From Nakamurella silvestris (GTDB lineage: Bacteria; Actinomycetota; Actinomycetes; Mycobacteriales; Nakamurellaceae): a DNA stretch of 64,000 bases. Shown piece after piece: positions 42,260 through 51,835 of this stretch (the stretch's first letter is position 1; each line of letters begins with the position of its first letter). Position numbers and translations under genes: made by a program. The DNA lies in the NCBI GenBank assembly GCA_003576535.1, contig QXCQ01000091.1:142952-206951 (forward strand), read 5' to 3'. A model generated the notes under the pieces. It saw only the letters and a list, made by a program, of their open reading frames with translations. It did no database searches and had not been told where the DNA came from.

Positions 42260-43519
42260 CTAGTCGAGCAGACGGATCGCCAGACCGTCGGCGAGCAGCC
42301 GCCCGTTCAGGGTCAGCACCGCCCGGCCCCGCTCCAGTGCACCCGGCTCCAACAGACCGTCGGCGACTCCGACGGCCGCCTGTTCCCGGCCGGCCGCGGT
42401 GAGCATCTCGATCGGGAGTCCCTCGACCAGACGCAGGCGGAGGAGGATGTCCTCCACCCGTCGGGCCTCGTCGTCCAGGATCTCCCGGGCGTAACCGGGG
42501 CTGTGCCCGTCGGCCAGCACGGCGGCGTACTTGGCCGGGTGTTTGACGTTCCACCAGCGCACCCCGCCCACATGGGAGTGCGCGCCGGGGCCGATCCCCC
42601 ACCAGTCGCCACCACCCCAGTACCCGAGGTTGTGCCGGCAGCGCCCCGCTTCGGTCGTCGACCAGTTCGACACCTCGTACCAGGACATCCCGGCCTCGGT
42701 GAGGATCTGCTCGGCGAGCAGGTAGCGGTCGGCGAGGACATCGTCCTCAGGCATGGGCAGCTGCCCGGATTTCACCTGACGTGCCATCCGGGTCCCCGGT
42801 TCGACGATCAACGAGTAGGCGCTGATGTGGTCGACCCCGGCCCCGACGGCCGAACGGAGCGAGTGCGCGAAGTCCTCGTCCCGCTCCCCCGGGGTGCCGT
42901 AGATCAGGTCGAGGTTGACGTGTTCGAAACCCGCCTCCTGGGCCTGACGGACCACCTCGAGGGCCCTGCCGGGGGTGTGCCGGCGGTCCAGCACCTGCAG
43001 CACGTGCGGGGCGGCCGATTGCATCCCCAGGCTCAACCGGGTGTACCCGGCGCCCTTGAGAGCATCCAACAGCGCCGGATCGGTGGACTCCGGGTTCGCC
43101 TCGGTGCTGACCTCGGCGTCCGGGGCGAGGCCGAAGGTGGACCGCAGATGGTCCAGGACCTTGGTCAGCGGGCCGGCCCCGATCAGGGACGGGGTGCCGC
43201 CACCGACGAAGACACTGCTGATGGGGCGGTGCGGACCCCGCTCCAGGGCCGCGGCGGCCAGGTCGATCTCGGCCAGGGCGGCGGCCAGCCAGGTGTCGGC
43301 CGCGGAGCCCGCGCCGTCGTCGGACCGGACCACGCCGTTCCCGGGCATCCCGAGCTCACCGGCGGTGTAGGTGTTGAAATCGCAGTACCCGCAGCGGGTG
43401 GCGCAGAACGGGACGTGGACGTAGAAACCGAACGGCCGGTCGCCCGCGCCCACGAAGGACTGGTCCGGCAGGGATCCGTCGGAGGGGACGGGATCGCCTT
43501 CAGGCAGGGTCGACGGCAC
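42260..43519 (-). CDS. hemW: Radical SAM heme chaperone HemW
   Basis: The 419-residue protein has the radical-SAM cluster motif CATRCGYC (Cys39, Cys43, Cys46) with the HemW-typical YVHVPFC before it and CDFNTY after it. It also has GGGTPSLI and LSLGMQSAAPHVLQVLDR, and a C-terminal HemN_C domain (EDILLRLRLVEGLP). HemW inserts or carries heme and is not the coproporphyrinogen dehydrogenase HemN; this fits with the dedicated coproporphyrin pathway encoded 6 kb away. The GTG start lies 3 nt after a 31-codon membrane microprotein gene. Confidence 0.93.
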   Translation of the reverse strand: MPSTLPEGDPVPSDGSLPDQSFVGAGDRPFGFYVHVPFCATRCGYCDFNTYTAGELGMPGNGVVRSDDGAGSAADTWLAAALAEIDLAAAALERGPHRPISSVFVGGGTPSLIGAGPLTKVLDHLRSTFGLAPDAEVSTEANPESTDPALLDALKGAGYTRLSLGMQSAAPHVLQVLDRRHTPGRALEVVRQAQEAGFEHVNLDLIYGTPGERDEDFAHSLRSAVGAGVDHISAYSLIVEPGTRMARQVKSGQLPMPEDDVLADRYLLAEQILTEAGMSWYEVSNWSTTEAGRCRHNLGYWGGGDWWGIGPGAHSHVGGVRWWNVKHPAKYAAVLADGHSPGYAREILDDEARRVEDILLRLRLVEGLPIEMLTAAGREQAAVGVADGLLEPGALERGRAVLTLNGRLLADGLAIRLLD

Positions 43520-43522
43520 CGG

Positions 43523-43618
43523 TCAGCCCCAGATCGCGAAGACGACGACAAGGACGACCATGGCGGTCAGCATCGCCGCCATCACGAGTCGGGTGCGCTG
43601 CGGCAGGGGCTTACTCAC
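43523..43618 (-). CDS. 31-residue single-span membrane microprotein upstream of hemW
   Basis: The frame begins GTG AGT AAG and encodes a basic N-terminus (SKPLPQRTRL) followed by one hydrophobic helix (VMAAMLTAMVVLVVVFAIWG) ending two residues before the stop. The stop is 3 nt before the hemW GTG, so the two are probably cotranscribed. The topology (positive inside, helix, no tail) suggests a real microprotein rather than chance, but it is short, its ribosome site is weak, and I know no homologue. Confidence 0.55.
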   Translation of the reverse strand: MSKPLPQRTRLVMAAMLTAMVVLVVVFAIWG

Positions 43619-43688
43619 GCGAACTACTCACCACTACTTCTCACTGTCGAACTCTGCCCACGGGGATTCCCGCGGGCCACTACTCGAT

Positions 43689-43717
43689 CGGTGCCGGCCG
43701 CTCTCCGGTCGGCACCG
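43689..43717 (-). terminator. Hairpin after the 58-residue microprotein gene
   Basis: CGGTGCCG...CGGCACCG arms around GCCGCTCTCCGGT, 10 nt after the stop at 43727 on the minus strand. Confidence 0.55.
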
Positions 43718-43726
43718 GGTTCAGGT

Positions 43727-43903
43727 TCAGTCGGCGTCCTTGTGGGTCCGCAGGAAGAACTCGACCACCCGGTCGATCAACTTGGCCATCCACCAGCAGA
43801 CCGGCGTCAGGACCACCAACAGGATGGGGATCTGCACCCACAGCGGCAGCAGCACCAACCAGGACTCGATCTGGTCGATGGTGTTGAGGATGCCTTGCCA
43901 CAT
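43727..43903 (-). CDS. 58-residue single-span membrane microprotein downstream of lepA
   Basis: The ATG is preceded by GGGAGG at 9 nt. The peptide opens MWQGILNTIDQIESW, continues with a hydrophobic span (LVLLPLWVQIPILLVVLTPV), then CWWMAKLIDRVVEFFLRTHKD, an amphipathic helix with basic character, and ends DAD. It looks like a small inner-membrane protein with an interfacial C-terminal helix. It starts 56 bp after the lepA stop on the same strand, with a hairpin after it. No homologue known to me. Confidence 0.75.
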   Translation of the reverse strand: MWQGILNTIDQIESWLVLLPLWVQIPILLVVLTPVCWWMAKLIDRVVEFFLRTHKDAD

Positions 43904-43959
43904 GCCGGTCCGACCTCCCTGATCCCGGGCCCGTCACGTGGTGGGCCCGTTGCCGCCTG

Positions 43960-45831
43960 TTACTTCTTGCCGTCCTTGTTGGAGGGCGCATCGGTGGACA
44001 GCGCGGCGATGAAGGCCTCCTGCGGCACCTCGACCCGGCCGACCATCTTCATCCGCTTCTTGCCCTCCTTCTGCTTCTCCAGAAGTTTGCGCTTGCGGGT
44101 GATGTCACCGCCGTAACACTTGGCGAGGACGTCCTTGCGCATGGCCCGGATGTTCTCCCGGGCGATCACCCGGGCACCGACCGCAGCCTGGATCGGCACC
44201 TCGAACTGTTGGCGGGGAATGAGTTTGCGCAGTTTCTCCGTCATCGAGGTGCCGTAGGCGTAGGCGGCCTCCCGGTGCACGATCGCGCTGAAGGCATCCA
44301 CCGGCTCCCCTTGCAGGAGAATGTCCACCTTGACCAGATCGGCTGCCTCGGTGCCGATCTCCTCGTAGTCGAGGGAGGCGTAGCCGCGGGTACGCGACTT
44401 CAGGGCGTCGAAGAAGTCGAAGATGATCTCGGCCATCGGCATGGTGTATCGCATCTCGACCCGGGTCTCCGACAGGTAGTCCATCCCACCCATCTGGCCG
44501 CGACGGGTCTGGCACAGCTCCATGATCGCGCCGATGTACTCGGCCGGGGAGATGATGGTGCACTTGACCATCGGCTCCTGGATGTCGCGGATCTTGCCGC
44601 CCGGCCAGTCGCTCGGGTTGGTGACGACGTGCTCGGTGCCGTCCTCCATGGTGACCTTGTAGACCACGGTCGGCGCGGTCGAGATCAGGTCGAGCCCGAA
44701 CTCACGCTCCAACCGGTCCCGGGTGATCTCCAGGTGCAGCAGGCCGAGATACCCGCAGCGGTAACCGAACCCGAGTGCGGTGGAGGACTCCGGCTCGTAG
44801 GTCAGTGCGGCGTCGTTGAGTCGCAGCTTGTCCAGGGCGTCACGCAGCACCGGGAAGTCCGAGCCGTCCATCGGGAACAGCCCCGAGTAGACCATCGGGT
44901 TCGGATCCTTGTAGCCGCCGAGACTCTCGGTGGCCGGCTTGGCCTGGGAGGTGATGGTGTCGCCGACCTTGGACTGGCGGACGTCCTTCACACCGGTGAT
45001 CAGGTAGCCGACCTCGCCGACCCCGAGCCCCTTGGTGGGCACCGGCTCCGGGGAGATGACACCGACCTCGAGCAGCTCGTGGGTGGCCTTCGTCGACATC
45101 ATCTGGATGCGCTCGCGAGGGGTGATCTTGCCGTCGATGACGCGGATGTAGGTGATCACCCCGCGGTAGATGTCGTACACCGAGTCGAAGATCATCGCCC
45201 GGGCCGGGGCGTTGGGATCGCCGACGGGGGCCGGGATCTCGGCGACCACCCGGTCCAACAGCTCGGAAACGCCCATACCGGTCTTGCCGGACACGCGCAG
45301 CACCGAATCGGGATCGCAGCCGATGATGTGGGCGATCTCGTCGGCGTAGCGCTCCGGCTGGGCGGCAGGCAGATCGATCTTGTTCAGCACCGGGATGATC
45401 GTCAGATCGTTCTCCAGCGCGAGGTAGAGGTTCGCCAGGGTCTGGGCCTCGATGCCCTGGGCGGCGTCGACGAGCAGCACCGCGCCCTCGCAGGCCGCCA
45501 GCGACCGGGAGACCTCGTAGGTGAAGTCGACGTGGCCGGGGGTGTCGATGAGGTGCAGGATGTGCTCGGTCATCGTGCCGTCGGCATTGGTGGCGTTCCA
45601 CGGCAGCCGCACGTTCTGCGACTTGATGGTGATCCCGCGCTCGCGCTCGATGTCCATCCGGTCCAGGTACTGGGCCCGCATCGCGCGGCTGTCCACCACT
45701 CCGGTCAGCTGCAACATCCGGTCGGCCAGGGTCGACTTGCCGTGGTCGATGTGCGCGATGATGCAGAAGTTCCGGATCAACTCCGGAGCGGTGAACGTCG
45801 AATGCGCGAGCGAAGCGTGAGTCACTGCCAT
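43960..45831 (-). CDS. lepA: Elongation factor 4 (LepA), ribosomal GTPase
   Basis: The 623-residue protein has the GTPase domain (G1 AHIDHGKS, switch [11 protein letters not shown]4 NKID), EF-G-like domains II, III and V, and the LepA-specific C-terminal domain ([40 protein letters not shown]). It remodels stalled or initiating ribosomes. The annotated ATG has GGAAAG immediately adjacent, so the GTG two codons downstream (45825), 6 nt from the same ribosome site, may be the true start. Confidence 0.98.
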   Translation of the reverse strand: MAVTHASLAHSTFTAPELIRNFCIIAHIDHGKSTLADRMLQLTGVVDSRAMRAQYLDRMDIERERGITIKSQNVRLPWNATNADGTMTEHILHLIDTPGHVDFTYEVSRSLAACEGAVLLVDAAQGIEAQTLANLYLALENDLTIIPVLNKIDLPAAQPERYADEIAHIIGCDPDSVLRVSGKTGMGVSELLDRVVAEIPAPVGDPNAPARAMIFDSVYDIYRGVITYIRVIDGKITPRERIQMMSTKATHELLEVGVISPEPVPTKGLGVGEVGYLITGVKDVRQSKVGDTITSQAKPATESLGGYKDPNPMVYSGLFPMDGSDFPVLRDALDKLRLNDAALTYEPESSTALGFGYRCGYLGLLHLEITRDRLEREFGLDLISTAPTVVYKVTMEDGTEHVVTNPSDWPGGKIRDIQEPMVKCTIISPAEYIGAIMELCQTRRGQMGGMDYLSETRVEMRYTMPMAEIIFDFFDALKSRTRGYASLDYEEIGTEAADLVKVDILLQGEPVDAFSAIVHREAAYAYGTSMTEKLRKLIPRQQFEVPIQAAVGARVIARENIRAMRKDVLAKCYGGDITRKRKLLEKQKEGKKRMKMVGRVEVPQEAFIAALSTDAPSNKDGKK

Positions 45832-45925
45832 CTTTCCGATCGTGGACCAAGGTCTTGGCCGGTTCGCCGGCCGAGGTGCCGGCCGGTCTGTGTACGGCCC
45901 ACACTGACGCCGGGCCCACCGCTAT

Positions 45926-45950
45926 CGTCCCACGCCCGGCGTGTGGGACG
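45926..45950 (-). terminator. Hairpin after the DoxX-like gene
   Basis: CGTCCCAC pairs with GTGGGACG around GCCCGGCGT, 50 nt downstream of the 46000 stop on the minus strand and upstream of lepA. Confidence 0.5.
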
Positions 45951-45999
45951 TGCCATCCGGCCCCCGGACCGGTCCGCCGTGGTGCCGGGCGACCGGTGC

Positions 46000-46392
46000 C
46001 TACCCGGACGTCGACCGCCGGGCCCCCACCTGCCACGCCCACCGGATGAGCGGGATCTGCAGCGGCAGCCGGGCCCAGGCCAACACCTGGTACCGGCGGG
46101 ACCTGCGGTCAGAACGCAGGGCCATCGAGATGTTCGCCGGGAACACGGCAGCGAACAGGCCGGCGGTCAGGATGCCCCCGATCCGCCTGGTCCGCACCGG
46201 GACCAGCAGGACCGCGCAGCCGAGTTCGGCCGCACCGCTGACCGCGACCAGCGCCTCCTTGGCCGGCAGCCGTCTCGGCACGATGGCCACGAACCCGGCG
46301 GGTCGGAGGAAATGCAGGATCCCGGAGCCGGTCAGGAGTGCGGCCAGGCCTGCGGCCCGCACGGTGTCGGCCCGGTGGGTGTTCGGATTCAT
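46000..46392 (-). CDS. DoxX-like four-helix membrane protein
   Basis: The 130-residue protein has four hydrophobic segments (AAGLAALLTGSGILHFL, ALVAVSGAAELGCAVLLVPV, IGGILTAGLFAAVFPANISM, LPLQIPLIRWAW) and the DoxX-family GxxHF near the first helix. CGGGAGAG precedes the ATG. DoxX proteins are small integral membrane proteins of varied, mostly unknown roles, including quinone or thiosulfate redox in archaea. It lies upstream of lepA on the same strand and diverges from the lipase gene. Confidence 0.82.
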   Translation of the reverse strand: MNPNTHRADTVRAAGLAALLTGSGILHFLRPAGFVAIVPRRLPAKEALVAVSGAAELGCAVLLVPVRTRRIGGILTAGLFAAVFPANISMALRSDRRSRRYQVLAWARLPLQIPLIRWAWQVGARRSTSG

Positions 46393-46495
46393 CTGCTCTC
46401 CCGTTCGCCTGGTCCGTGGCCGGCCGCCCGGCCTGTCCACCATCCTGCTCCGCTCGCGACAACCGGCGGGCTCGACCCCTGGTTACCCTGGGGCG

Positions 46496-47536
46496 GTGCG
46501 CCTGCGACGAGCCCTGTATCCGGGCCTGATCCTGCTGGTCGGGGTCCTGACGGCCTGTTCGAGCAGCCAAAGCGGGGCGGCCCTGCCCGCACCTCCGGGC
46601 CCCCCGTCCAACTCGGCGGGCACGACGATCCCACCGGCGGATTCCGCCTCCTCCACGGTGTCGACACCGGTCCCCTCAACCACCACGCCACCGGGCACCC
46701 CAGCACCGACCGCCCCGCCACTGACCGCTGGGCCGCCCACCCGTGCGCCTTCCGGTTCGTCGACCAGCGCATCCTCCACCACGGCGTCCACCGCAGGACC
46801 GAGCGTCGCTCCCGACATCACCTTCCCCGGTGTCGGCCTCGTCGGGGTCAACGACACCTCGTGCACCTCCTCGCACCGCCCGGTGGTGTTGCTGCCCGGC
46901 ACCTTCAGCACCGTCGGCGGCAACTACGCCGACCTCGCCCCTGCACTGATCGCCGCCGGGTACTGCCTGTACGGCCTCGACCTCGGCGGTGCCACCCAGG
47001 CGGTGCGCACCTCGGCCGACGCTGCCGCCACCTTCGTCGGTCAGGTACTGACTGTGACCGGGTCGACCCAGGTCGACGTGGTCGGATTCAGCCAGGGCGG
47101 GCTGATCCTGCGCACGGCGCTGCGGGAGAACGGGTTGGCCGACCAGGTCCATACGGCCGTGCTGATCTCCCCTTCCTTCCACGGGTCGACCGCCGCCGTC
47201 CTCGACCTCGCTACCCCGGAGCTGTGTCAGGCCTGCCTGGACCAGCAGGCGGGCTCGGCCCTGCTGACCTCGCTGGCCGCGGGCGGCGACCTCGACGGAT
47301 CGGTTCGGTATTCGGTGGTGGTCACCCGGTCCGACTCGATCGTCACCCCCTACACCTCTCAGATCCCCGCGGGGCCGCCCGACCGGGTGCGGTCCGTCGT
47401 CCTCCAGGACGCCTGCCCCGGGAATCGGACATCGCACCAGGACATGCCGTTCGAGCCTGCCGTCGTCCGCTGGGTTCGCACCTCGCTGGAGGCCGACGGG
47501 CGGCCGGACACCGCCGATTTCTCCTGCGCCGACTGA
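46496..47536 (+). CDS. Secreted lipase/esterase lipoprotein (class 2 lipase type)
   Basis: The 346-residue protein has a signal peptide with lipobox LTAC (Cys21), a long Thr/Ser/Pro-rich linker to about residue 105, and an alpha/beta hydrolase domain. The domain shows oxyanion PVVLLPGTFSTVGGNYADLA, nucleophile VVGFSQGGLILR, acid region VVVTRSDSIVTPY and terminal His in RTSHQDMPFEP. The HG-type strand reads LLPGT as in EstA/class 2 lipases, which act outside the cell on lipids or esters. TACCCT ends 6 nt before the GTG start, so the message is likely leaderless. Confidence 0.88.
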   Translation: MRLRRALYPGLILLVGVLTACSSSQSGAALPAPPGPPSNSAGTTIPPADSASSTVSTPVPSTTTPPGTPAPTAPPLTAGPPTRAPSGSSTSASSTTASTAGPSVAPDITFPGVGLVGVNDTSCTSSHRPVVLLPGTFSTVGGNYADLAPALIAAGYCLYGLDLGGATQAVRTSADAAATFVGQVLTVTGSTQVDVVGFSQGGLILRTALRENGLADQVHTAVLISPSFHGSTAAVLDLATPELCQACLDQQAGSALLTSLAAGGDLDGSVRYSVVVTRSDSIVTPYTSQIPAGPPDRVRSVVLQDACPGNRTSHQDMPFEPAVVRWVRTSLEADGRPDTADFSCAD

Positions 47537-47566
47537 GCCGCTTCCCGACGGAGAAACTCCGCGGAT

Positions 47567-47596
47567 TTGAGGGTGGGTCCTGTCGGCTGCTAATCT
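47567..47596 (+). promoter_or_regulatory. Candidate rpsT promoter
   Basis: TTGAGG and TAATCT are separated by 18 nt, placing the transcription start near 47603 and giving rpsT a leader of about 180 nt. Confidence 0.5.
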
Positions 47597-47781
47597 GAGC
47601 AACCGTGCGTGGTGACGGCTGTCCGCCGCCCGCAGCACGGATCCAAGGCACCACGAATTGAACCTGAACTGAACACAATGGCAGGCCTGCTCGCAGACCT
47701 GACGATGGCACCGCCGGCGAGTACCACCGGGTTGCCGCTCATCCAGCAACACTCCAGATAGAGAAACGAAGGCATCCCGGC

Positions 47782-48042
47782 GTGGCAAACATCAAGTCCC
47801 AGATCAAGCGCAACAAGACCAACGAGAAGGCGCGTCTGCGCAACAAGTCGGTCAAGTCCGCGCTCAAGACCTCGGTTCGTCGCTTCCGCGCCGCCGCCGA
47901 GGCCGGCGACAAGGATCTGGCCCAGACCGAACTCGTCGCTGCCGGTCGCAGCCTCGACAAGGCCGTCTCCAAGGGCGTCATCCACGCCAACCAGGCCGCG
48001 AACCGCAAGTCGGCGATGGCCCTGCGCGCCAACGCCCTGTAA
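47782..48042 (+). CDS. rpsT: 30S ribosomal protein S20
   Basis: The 86-residue, Lys/Arg/Ala-rich helical protein ([53 protein letters not shown]) is a typical bS20, which binds 16S rRNA early in 30S assembly. The GTG start has GAAGG upstream. It is monocistronic and convergent with holA, with two hairpins between them. The long leader leaves room for the autoregulation known for S20 in other bacteria, but no specific element is seen. Confidence 0.98.
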   Translation: MANIKSQIKRNKTNEKARLRNKSVKSALKTSVRRFRAAAEAGDKDLAQTELVAAGRSLDKAVSKGVIHANQAANRKSAMALRANAL

Positions 48043-48116
48043 TTGCGCTGCCGGTAGCACCCCTCGCCCGTCAGGGCTGAGAACCGCGGGTCGACCGCGG
48101 ACTGAAATATCTTCGA

Positions 48117-48165
48117 CCGCAACGGCGGTTCCGATGCCCATGCCGGGTCGGGACCGCCGTTGCGG
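48117..48165 (+). terminator. rpsT terminator
   Basis: A perfect 16-bp stem CCGCAACGGCGGTTCC...GGGACCGCCGTTGCGG (one G:T at the loop end) with a 17-nt loop lies 75 nt after the rpsT stop and is followed by CGTTC. Confidence 0.8.
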
Positions 48166-48194
48166 CGTTCTGCGTTGTGCATGCTGGGTTGTGC

Positions 48195-48256
48195 ATCCTG
48201 CGGTGGGATATGCGCAGGAAATCAGGCGAAATGCTGCGCATATCCCACCGCAGGAT
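48195..48256. repeat. 62-bp perfect palindrome between rpsT and holA
   Basis: Arms of 22 bp (ATCCTGCGGTGGGATATGCGCA and exact complement) surround an 18-nt loop. It lies between convergent genes and could terminate holA. The unusually long perfect arms set it apart from the neighbouring rpsT terminator. Confidence 0.85.
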
Positions 48257-48285
48257 CGAACCCCGAGACACCCCCGGGCCACCTG

Positions 48286-49260
48286 TCAGGTGATCCGCCG
48301 GGCCCGCCCGATGTCGATGATCGCCTTCTCCAGGGCGTAGTCGGCATCGGCCGCCCCACCCTTGACGTCCCCGTTGAGTTTCGCCGTCACCCCGACCGCC
48401 ACCGCCAGTCCGCGCGGCGACCAGTGCCGGGCCTGACCCTGCGCCCGTTCGACCTTCCACGGCGGCATCCCCAGTTGACTGGCCAGGGCGTAGTTGTTGC
48501 CGCGCCCGCCCGCCGGGGCACCCGCGACCTTCGCCACGGTCCGCACCGCATCGGCCAGGGCATCGGCGATCAGCACCTGGGCGACGCCGACGCCGATCGC
48601 CCAGCGGAAGGTCTCCAGGGCACCTGGCACGTCACCGACGATCACCTTGTCCGCGACGCTGAAGCCGGTGACGTCCGCGCGACCGCGGTAGTAGCGCCGG
48701 ACGGCGGTCTCGTCGACCAGCCCACCGGTGTCGGCGACCAGCTGGCTCGCCGAGGACGCCAGCTCCCGCAGGTCGGTACCGATCGCCTCGACGAGGGCCG
48801 TGACCGCATCGGCGTTGGTGGTGCCGCCGGCGGCCTTGATCTCGGCCCGGACGAAATCCATCCGCTCGGCCGGACGGGTGAGCTTGCTGCACTGGATGAC
48901 CTTCGCCCCCGCTTTGGTGAAAGCGTCGACAAGGGCCTTGTTACGTGCCCCACCGGCGTGCTGCAGGACCAGGGTCACCCCCTCGACCGGATCCTTCAGG
49001 TAGCCGACGAGGGCAGTGGCCAGCTCCTTGGCGGTCTCGTGGGCCCCACGCAGGACCACCAGCCGCGGCTCGGCGAACAGACTGGGCGACACCAGGTCGG
49101 CGAACTCGCTCAGGCTCAGACCGGCGACGGGAGCCTCGCGCTTCTCGACCTCCGGATCGGCGCGACGGCAGGCGGCATAGGTCCTGCTGATGGCCCTGCC
49201 GACGAGGAGTTCCTCATCGCCGCTGATCACGAGCAGGGAAGGTACCTCGGCGTTGGACAC
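48286..49260 (-). CDS. holA: DNA polymerase III delta subunit
   Basis: The 324-residue clamp-loader subunit opens with LLVISGDEELLVGRAI and has the family features LFAEPRLVVLRGAHE, IKAAGGTTNADAVTALVEAI, LRELASSASQLV and the C-terminal ALEKAIIDIGRARRI. It opens the beta clamp as part of the DnaX complex. The GTG start follows hemA by 4 bp, making a hemA-holA transcription unit. In most actinobacteria holA follows comEC instead; here the heme cluster separates the two. Confidence 0.95.
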   Translation of the reverse strand: MSNAEVPSLLVISGDEELLVGRAISRTYAACRRADPEVEKREAPVAGLSLSEFADLVSPSLFAEPRLVVLRGAHETAKELATALVGYLKDPVEGVTLVLQHAGGARNKALVDAFTKAGAKVIQCSKLTRPAERMDFVRAEIKAAGGTTNADAVTALVEAIGTDLRELASSASQLVADTGGLVDETAVRRYYRGRADVTGFSVADKVIVGDVPGALETFRWAIGVGVAQVLIADALADAVRTVAKVAGAPAGGRGNNYALASQLGMPPWKVERAQGQARHWSPRGLAVAVGVTAKLNGDVKGGAADADYALEKAIIDIGRARRIT

Positions 49261-49264
49261 GTGG

Positions 49265-50587
49265 CTATCCTGCCAGGTGCCCCTGACGTTCCAGGTTCGG
49301 GGAGGCTTCCCCGGCGCTGACCGTCGGCGGGGAATTGAGGTCGATCCCGAAGAGGGTGTGCAGGGCGGAGAGGTAACCGGCCCCCTCCCCCGAGCGGGCC
49401 AGCTGCTGGGCCCGCAGGGTCGGGGTGTGCAGCAGGGACCGCGTCAGCCGGTGCATGGAATGCTCCAGCTCGGCGGCGACACTGTCGTCGTACTTGCCGC
49501 GCAGCCGCACCATCTCCTTCTCGACCATGCCTGCCACATGGCTGCGCAGGGCGATGACGGCCGGGTCGAGGGTGCGCACGGCGAGATCGTCCTCGAACTC
49601 GGCGACGGCGGCGATCACCATGTCCTGGGCGGCGGTCAGCGCCTCGGTCTGCTCCGGCGCGGACCGGGAGGCGACGGTGTTGAGGTCGATCACCTGGATG
49701 CCCTCGAGCCGGCGGACCTCGACCGAGACGTCCGCGCGCAGGGCGAGGTCGATGATCACCAGCGGGCGACCGGCACCGGACCGGCCGTCGCCAAGGAGTT
49801 CGGGCGTCAGTGCCCCGCCGGTGGTACCGCTGCAGGCGACCACCAGGGAGACCTTGCCGATGACGGCGGGCAGTTCGGCGGCACTCACCGGGACGGCCTG
49901 GTGGGTCCGGGCGAAGGCCTCGGCCCGGCCGCTCGGGGAGTAGACGAACAGGTCCGAACAGCCGCGCTCACGCAGGGCGGCGGCGACCACCCGCGCGTAG
50001 GCGCCCGTACCGATGATGAGGACCGGGGCACCCGGTTCGAGGGCACCCCCTTCGGCCGCGACGTCGAGCGCGACGCTGGCCACGGAGCGGCCGGCCTTGC
50101 CGAGCCCGGTGTGGGTGGTGACCTTCTTGGCGGTGCGGGAGGCCGACTGGAACAGCCGGTTGAGGGCGGTGGAGGCGGTGTGTGAGTTCTGCGATTCCCG
50201 GAGTGCCTTGGCGACCTGCCCGGAGATCTCGGCCTCGCCGACGACCATGGAGTCCAGTCCCGAGGCGACGGTGAACAGGTGGGCGGCGACCGGGGCGCCC
50301 ACCCGGACCTTCAGCATCTGGGCGACCGAATCCGGGTCGAGCCCGGACTTGCGGGCGACCTGGGCCGTGACGGCATCGACGGCGTCGTGGAACCGGTTGG
50401 CATCGATGTAGATCTCGAGCCGGTTGCAGGTGGCGAGGACGGCGGAACCGTCAATCGGGTTGGTGTGACCTCCCGCCGTCGACCAGCCGTCGTTCAACGC
50501 CTGGCTGAGTCCGTCGGCACCGGCAGAAAGGCGGTCCAGATCGCTCAGCTCGAGATCGTGATGGGAAGCACCGAGAACCATGAGCAC
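49265..50587 (-). CDS. hemA: Glutamyl-tRNA reductase
   Basis: The 440-residue enzyme makes glutamate 1-semialdehyde from Glu-tRNA, the committed step of the C5 heme pathway. The catalytic Cys54 lies in [30 protein letters not shown], the NADPH site [21 protein letters not shown] and the C-terminal dimerisation helix are present. TAGCAT ends 6 nt before GTG 50587, so a leaderless GTG start is preferred over ATG 50581. It diverges from hemE, across a 105-bp region with a possible iron box, and is followed by holA. Confidence 0.97.
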   Translation of the reverse strand: MLMVLGASHHDLELSDLDRLSAGADGLSQALNDGWSTAGGHTNPIDGSAVLATCNRLEIYIDANRFHDAVDAVTAQVARKSGLDPDSVAQMLKVRVGAPVAAHLFTVASGLDSMVVGEAEISGQVAKALRESQNSHTASTALNRLFQSASRTAKKVTTHTGLGKAGRSVASVALDVAAEGGALEPGAPVLIIGTGAYARVVAAALRERGCSDLFVYSPSGRAEAFARTHQAVPVSAAELPAVIGKVSLVVACSGTTGGALTPELLGDGRSGAGRPLVIIDLALRADVSVEVRRLEGIQVIDLNTVASRSAPEQTEALTAAQDMVIAAVAEFEDDLAVRTLDPAVIALRSHVAGMVEKEMVRLRGKYDDSVAAELEHSMHRLTRSLLHTPTLRAQQLARSGEGAGYLSALHTLFGIDLNSPPTVSAGEASPNLERQGHLAG

Positions 50588-50624
50588 CGGTTGATGCTAC
50601 CGCCACATAGCGCATGCCTCCCAG

Positions 50625-50643
50625 TAAGGCAACCCTCACTTCG
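50625..50643. promoter_or_regulatory. Candidate DtxR/IdeR-like iron box between hemA and hemE
   Basis: TAAGGCAACCCTCACTTCG matches the TWAGGTWAGSCTWACCTWA consensus at 13 of 19 positions. It lies about where the -35 of hemA and the upstream promoter region of hemE would be. The match is suggestive only. Confidence 0.35.
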
Positions 50644-50692
50644 CGGTTGTTGCCTGCCGGTCGGTCGTCGGACTGACAGAATGGGAAGCACT

Positions 50693-51799
50693 ATGGATGC
50701 CGTGACCTCACCGACCCCCGATGCGCCGACCCGAACCGCTTCGGCGCTGCCCGCCGATCACCCGTTGAGTCGTGGGATCACCACCGATGCGCCACTTCTG
50801 GCCGCGTACCGGGGCGAGAAGCCGTCCAGCCGCCCCGTCTGGTTCATGCGTCAGGCGGGCCGATCCCTGCCCGAGTACCGCGCCTTGCGCGTCGGCGTCG
50901 GCATGTTGGAGTCCTGTGTCCGCCCCGAGCTTGCGGCAGAGATCACACTGCAACCGGTCCGTCGGCACGGGGTCGACGCCGGCATCTTCTTCAGCGACAT
51001 CGTGGTTCCGCTGAAACTGGCCGGGATCGATGTCGACATCGTCGCCGGCACCGGACCCGTCGTGGCCCACCCGATCCGGACGGCCGCGGATGTCGCCGCC
51101 CTGCCCGAGCTCGACCCGGAGCAGCTCGGCCCGATCACCGACGCGGTCCGGATCTGCGTGGAGGAACTGGGCAGCACACCGCTGATCGGTTTCGCCGGAG
51201 CACCTTTCACCCTCGCCTCCTACCTGGTCGAGGGTGGTCCCTCTCGAGAACACCTGCGTACCAAGGCATTGATGCATGCCGACCCGGACACCTGGGACGC
51301 CCTGGCCTCCTGGGTCGCCCGGACGACGGCCACCTTCCTGCGCGCCCAGGTGCTCGCCGGTGCCTCCGCTGCCCAGCTCTTCGACTCCTGGGCGGGCGGA
51401 CTGTCCCTGGACAACTACACCCGTTTCGCCGCACCGTATTCCGCCCGGGTGCTGGACGCCGTGGCCGATCTCCCGGTGCCCCGGGTGCATTTCGGGGTCG
51501 GCACCTCCGAGCTGCTGGTGGCCATGAAGGACGCCGGGGCCACCGTGATCGGCGTCGACCACCGACTGCGCCTGGACACCGCCAACGAACGGCTCGGTGG
51601 GAGCACCCCGCTCCAGGGGAACATCGACCCGGCCCTGCTGTTCGCCGGTGACGATGCCCTGCACCGCCATGCCGCGGAAGTTGTCCGACAGGGCGAATCC
51701 GCCCCCGGCCACGTGCTCAACCTCGGTCACGGGGTCCCGCCGGACACCGATCCCGAGGTGCTGACCCGGCTCGTGGCCTACCTGCACGAACTGCCCTGA
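50693..51799 (+). CDS. hemE: Uroporphyrinogen decarboxylase
   Basis: The 368-residue enzyme converts uroporphyrinogen III to coproporphyrinogen III. Signatures are [15 protein letters not shown] (the N-terminal MRQAGR arginines), [10 protein letters not shown] (active-site Asp), [17 protein letters not shown] and [10 protein letters not shown] with [15 protein letters not shown] at the end. It heads the plus-strand heme operon. GGGAAG lies 4 nt before this ATG; an ATG four codons upstream (50681) is also in frame. Confidence 0.97.
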   Translation: MDAVTSPTPDAPTRTASALPADHPLSRGITTDAPLLAAYRGEKPSSRPVWFMRQAGRSLPEYRALRVGVGMLESCVRPELAAEITLQPVRRHGVDAGIFFSDIVVPLKLAGIDVDIVAGTGPVVAHPIRTAADVAALPELDPEQLGPITDAVRICVEELGSTPLIGFAGAPFTLASYLVEGGPSREHLRTKALMHADPDTWDALASWVARTTATFLRAQVLAGASAAQLFDSWAGGLSLDNYTRFAAPYSARVLDAVADLPVPRVHFGVGTSELLVAMKDAGATVIGVDHRLRLDTANERLGGSTPLQGNIDPALLFAGDDALHRHAAEVVRQGESAPGHVLNLGHGVPPDTDPEVLTRLVAYLHELP

Positions 51800-51835
51800 C
51801 CCGCGTTCCCCCTGAGCGGAAGGACCGTCCAGCAC

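Noticed and set aside
42260..43519. Oxygen-independent coproporphyrinogen dehydrogenase HemN
   Set aside because: The CATRCGYC motif context, C-terminal domain and lepA/hrcA location fit HemW, and the coproporphyrin pathway makes HemN unnecessary.
44209..47598. 1129-codon plus-strand frame
   Set aside because: Shadow of lepA (minus strand) running through an intergenic region into a wrong frame of the lipase gene.
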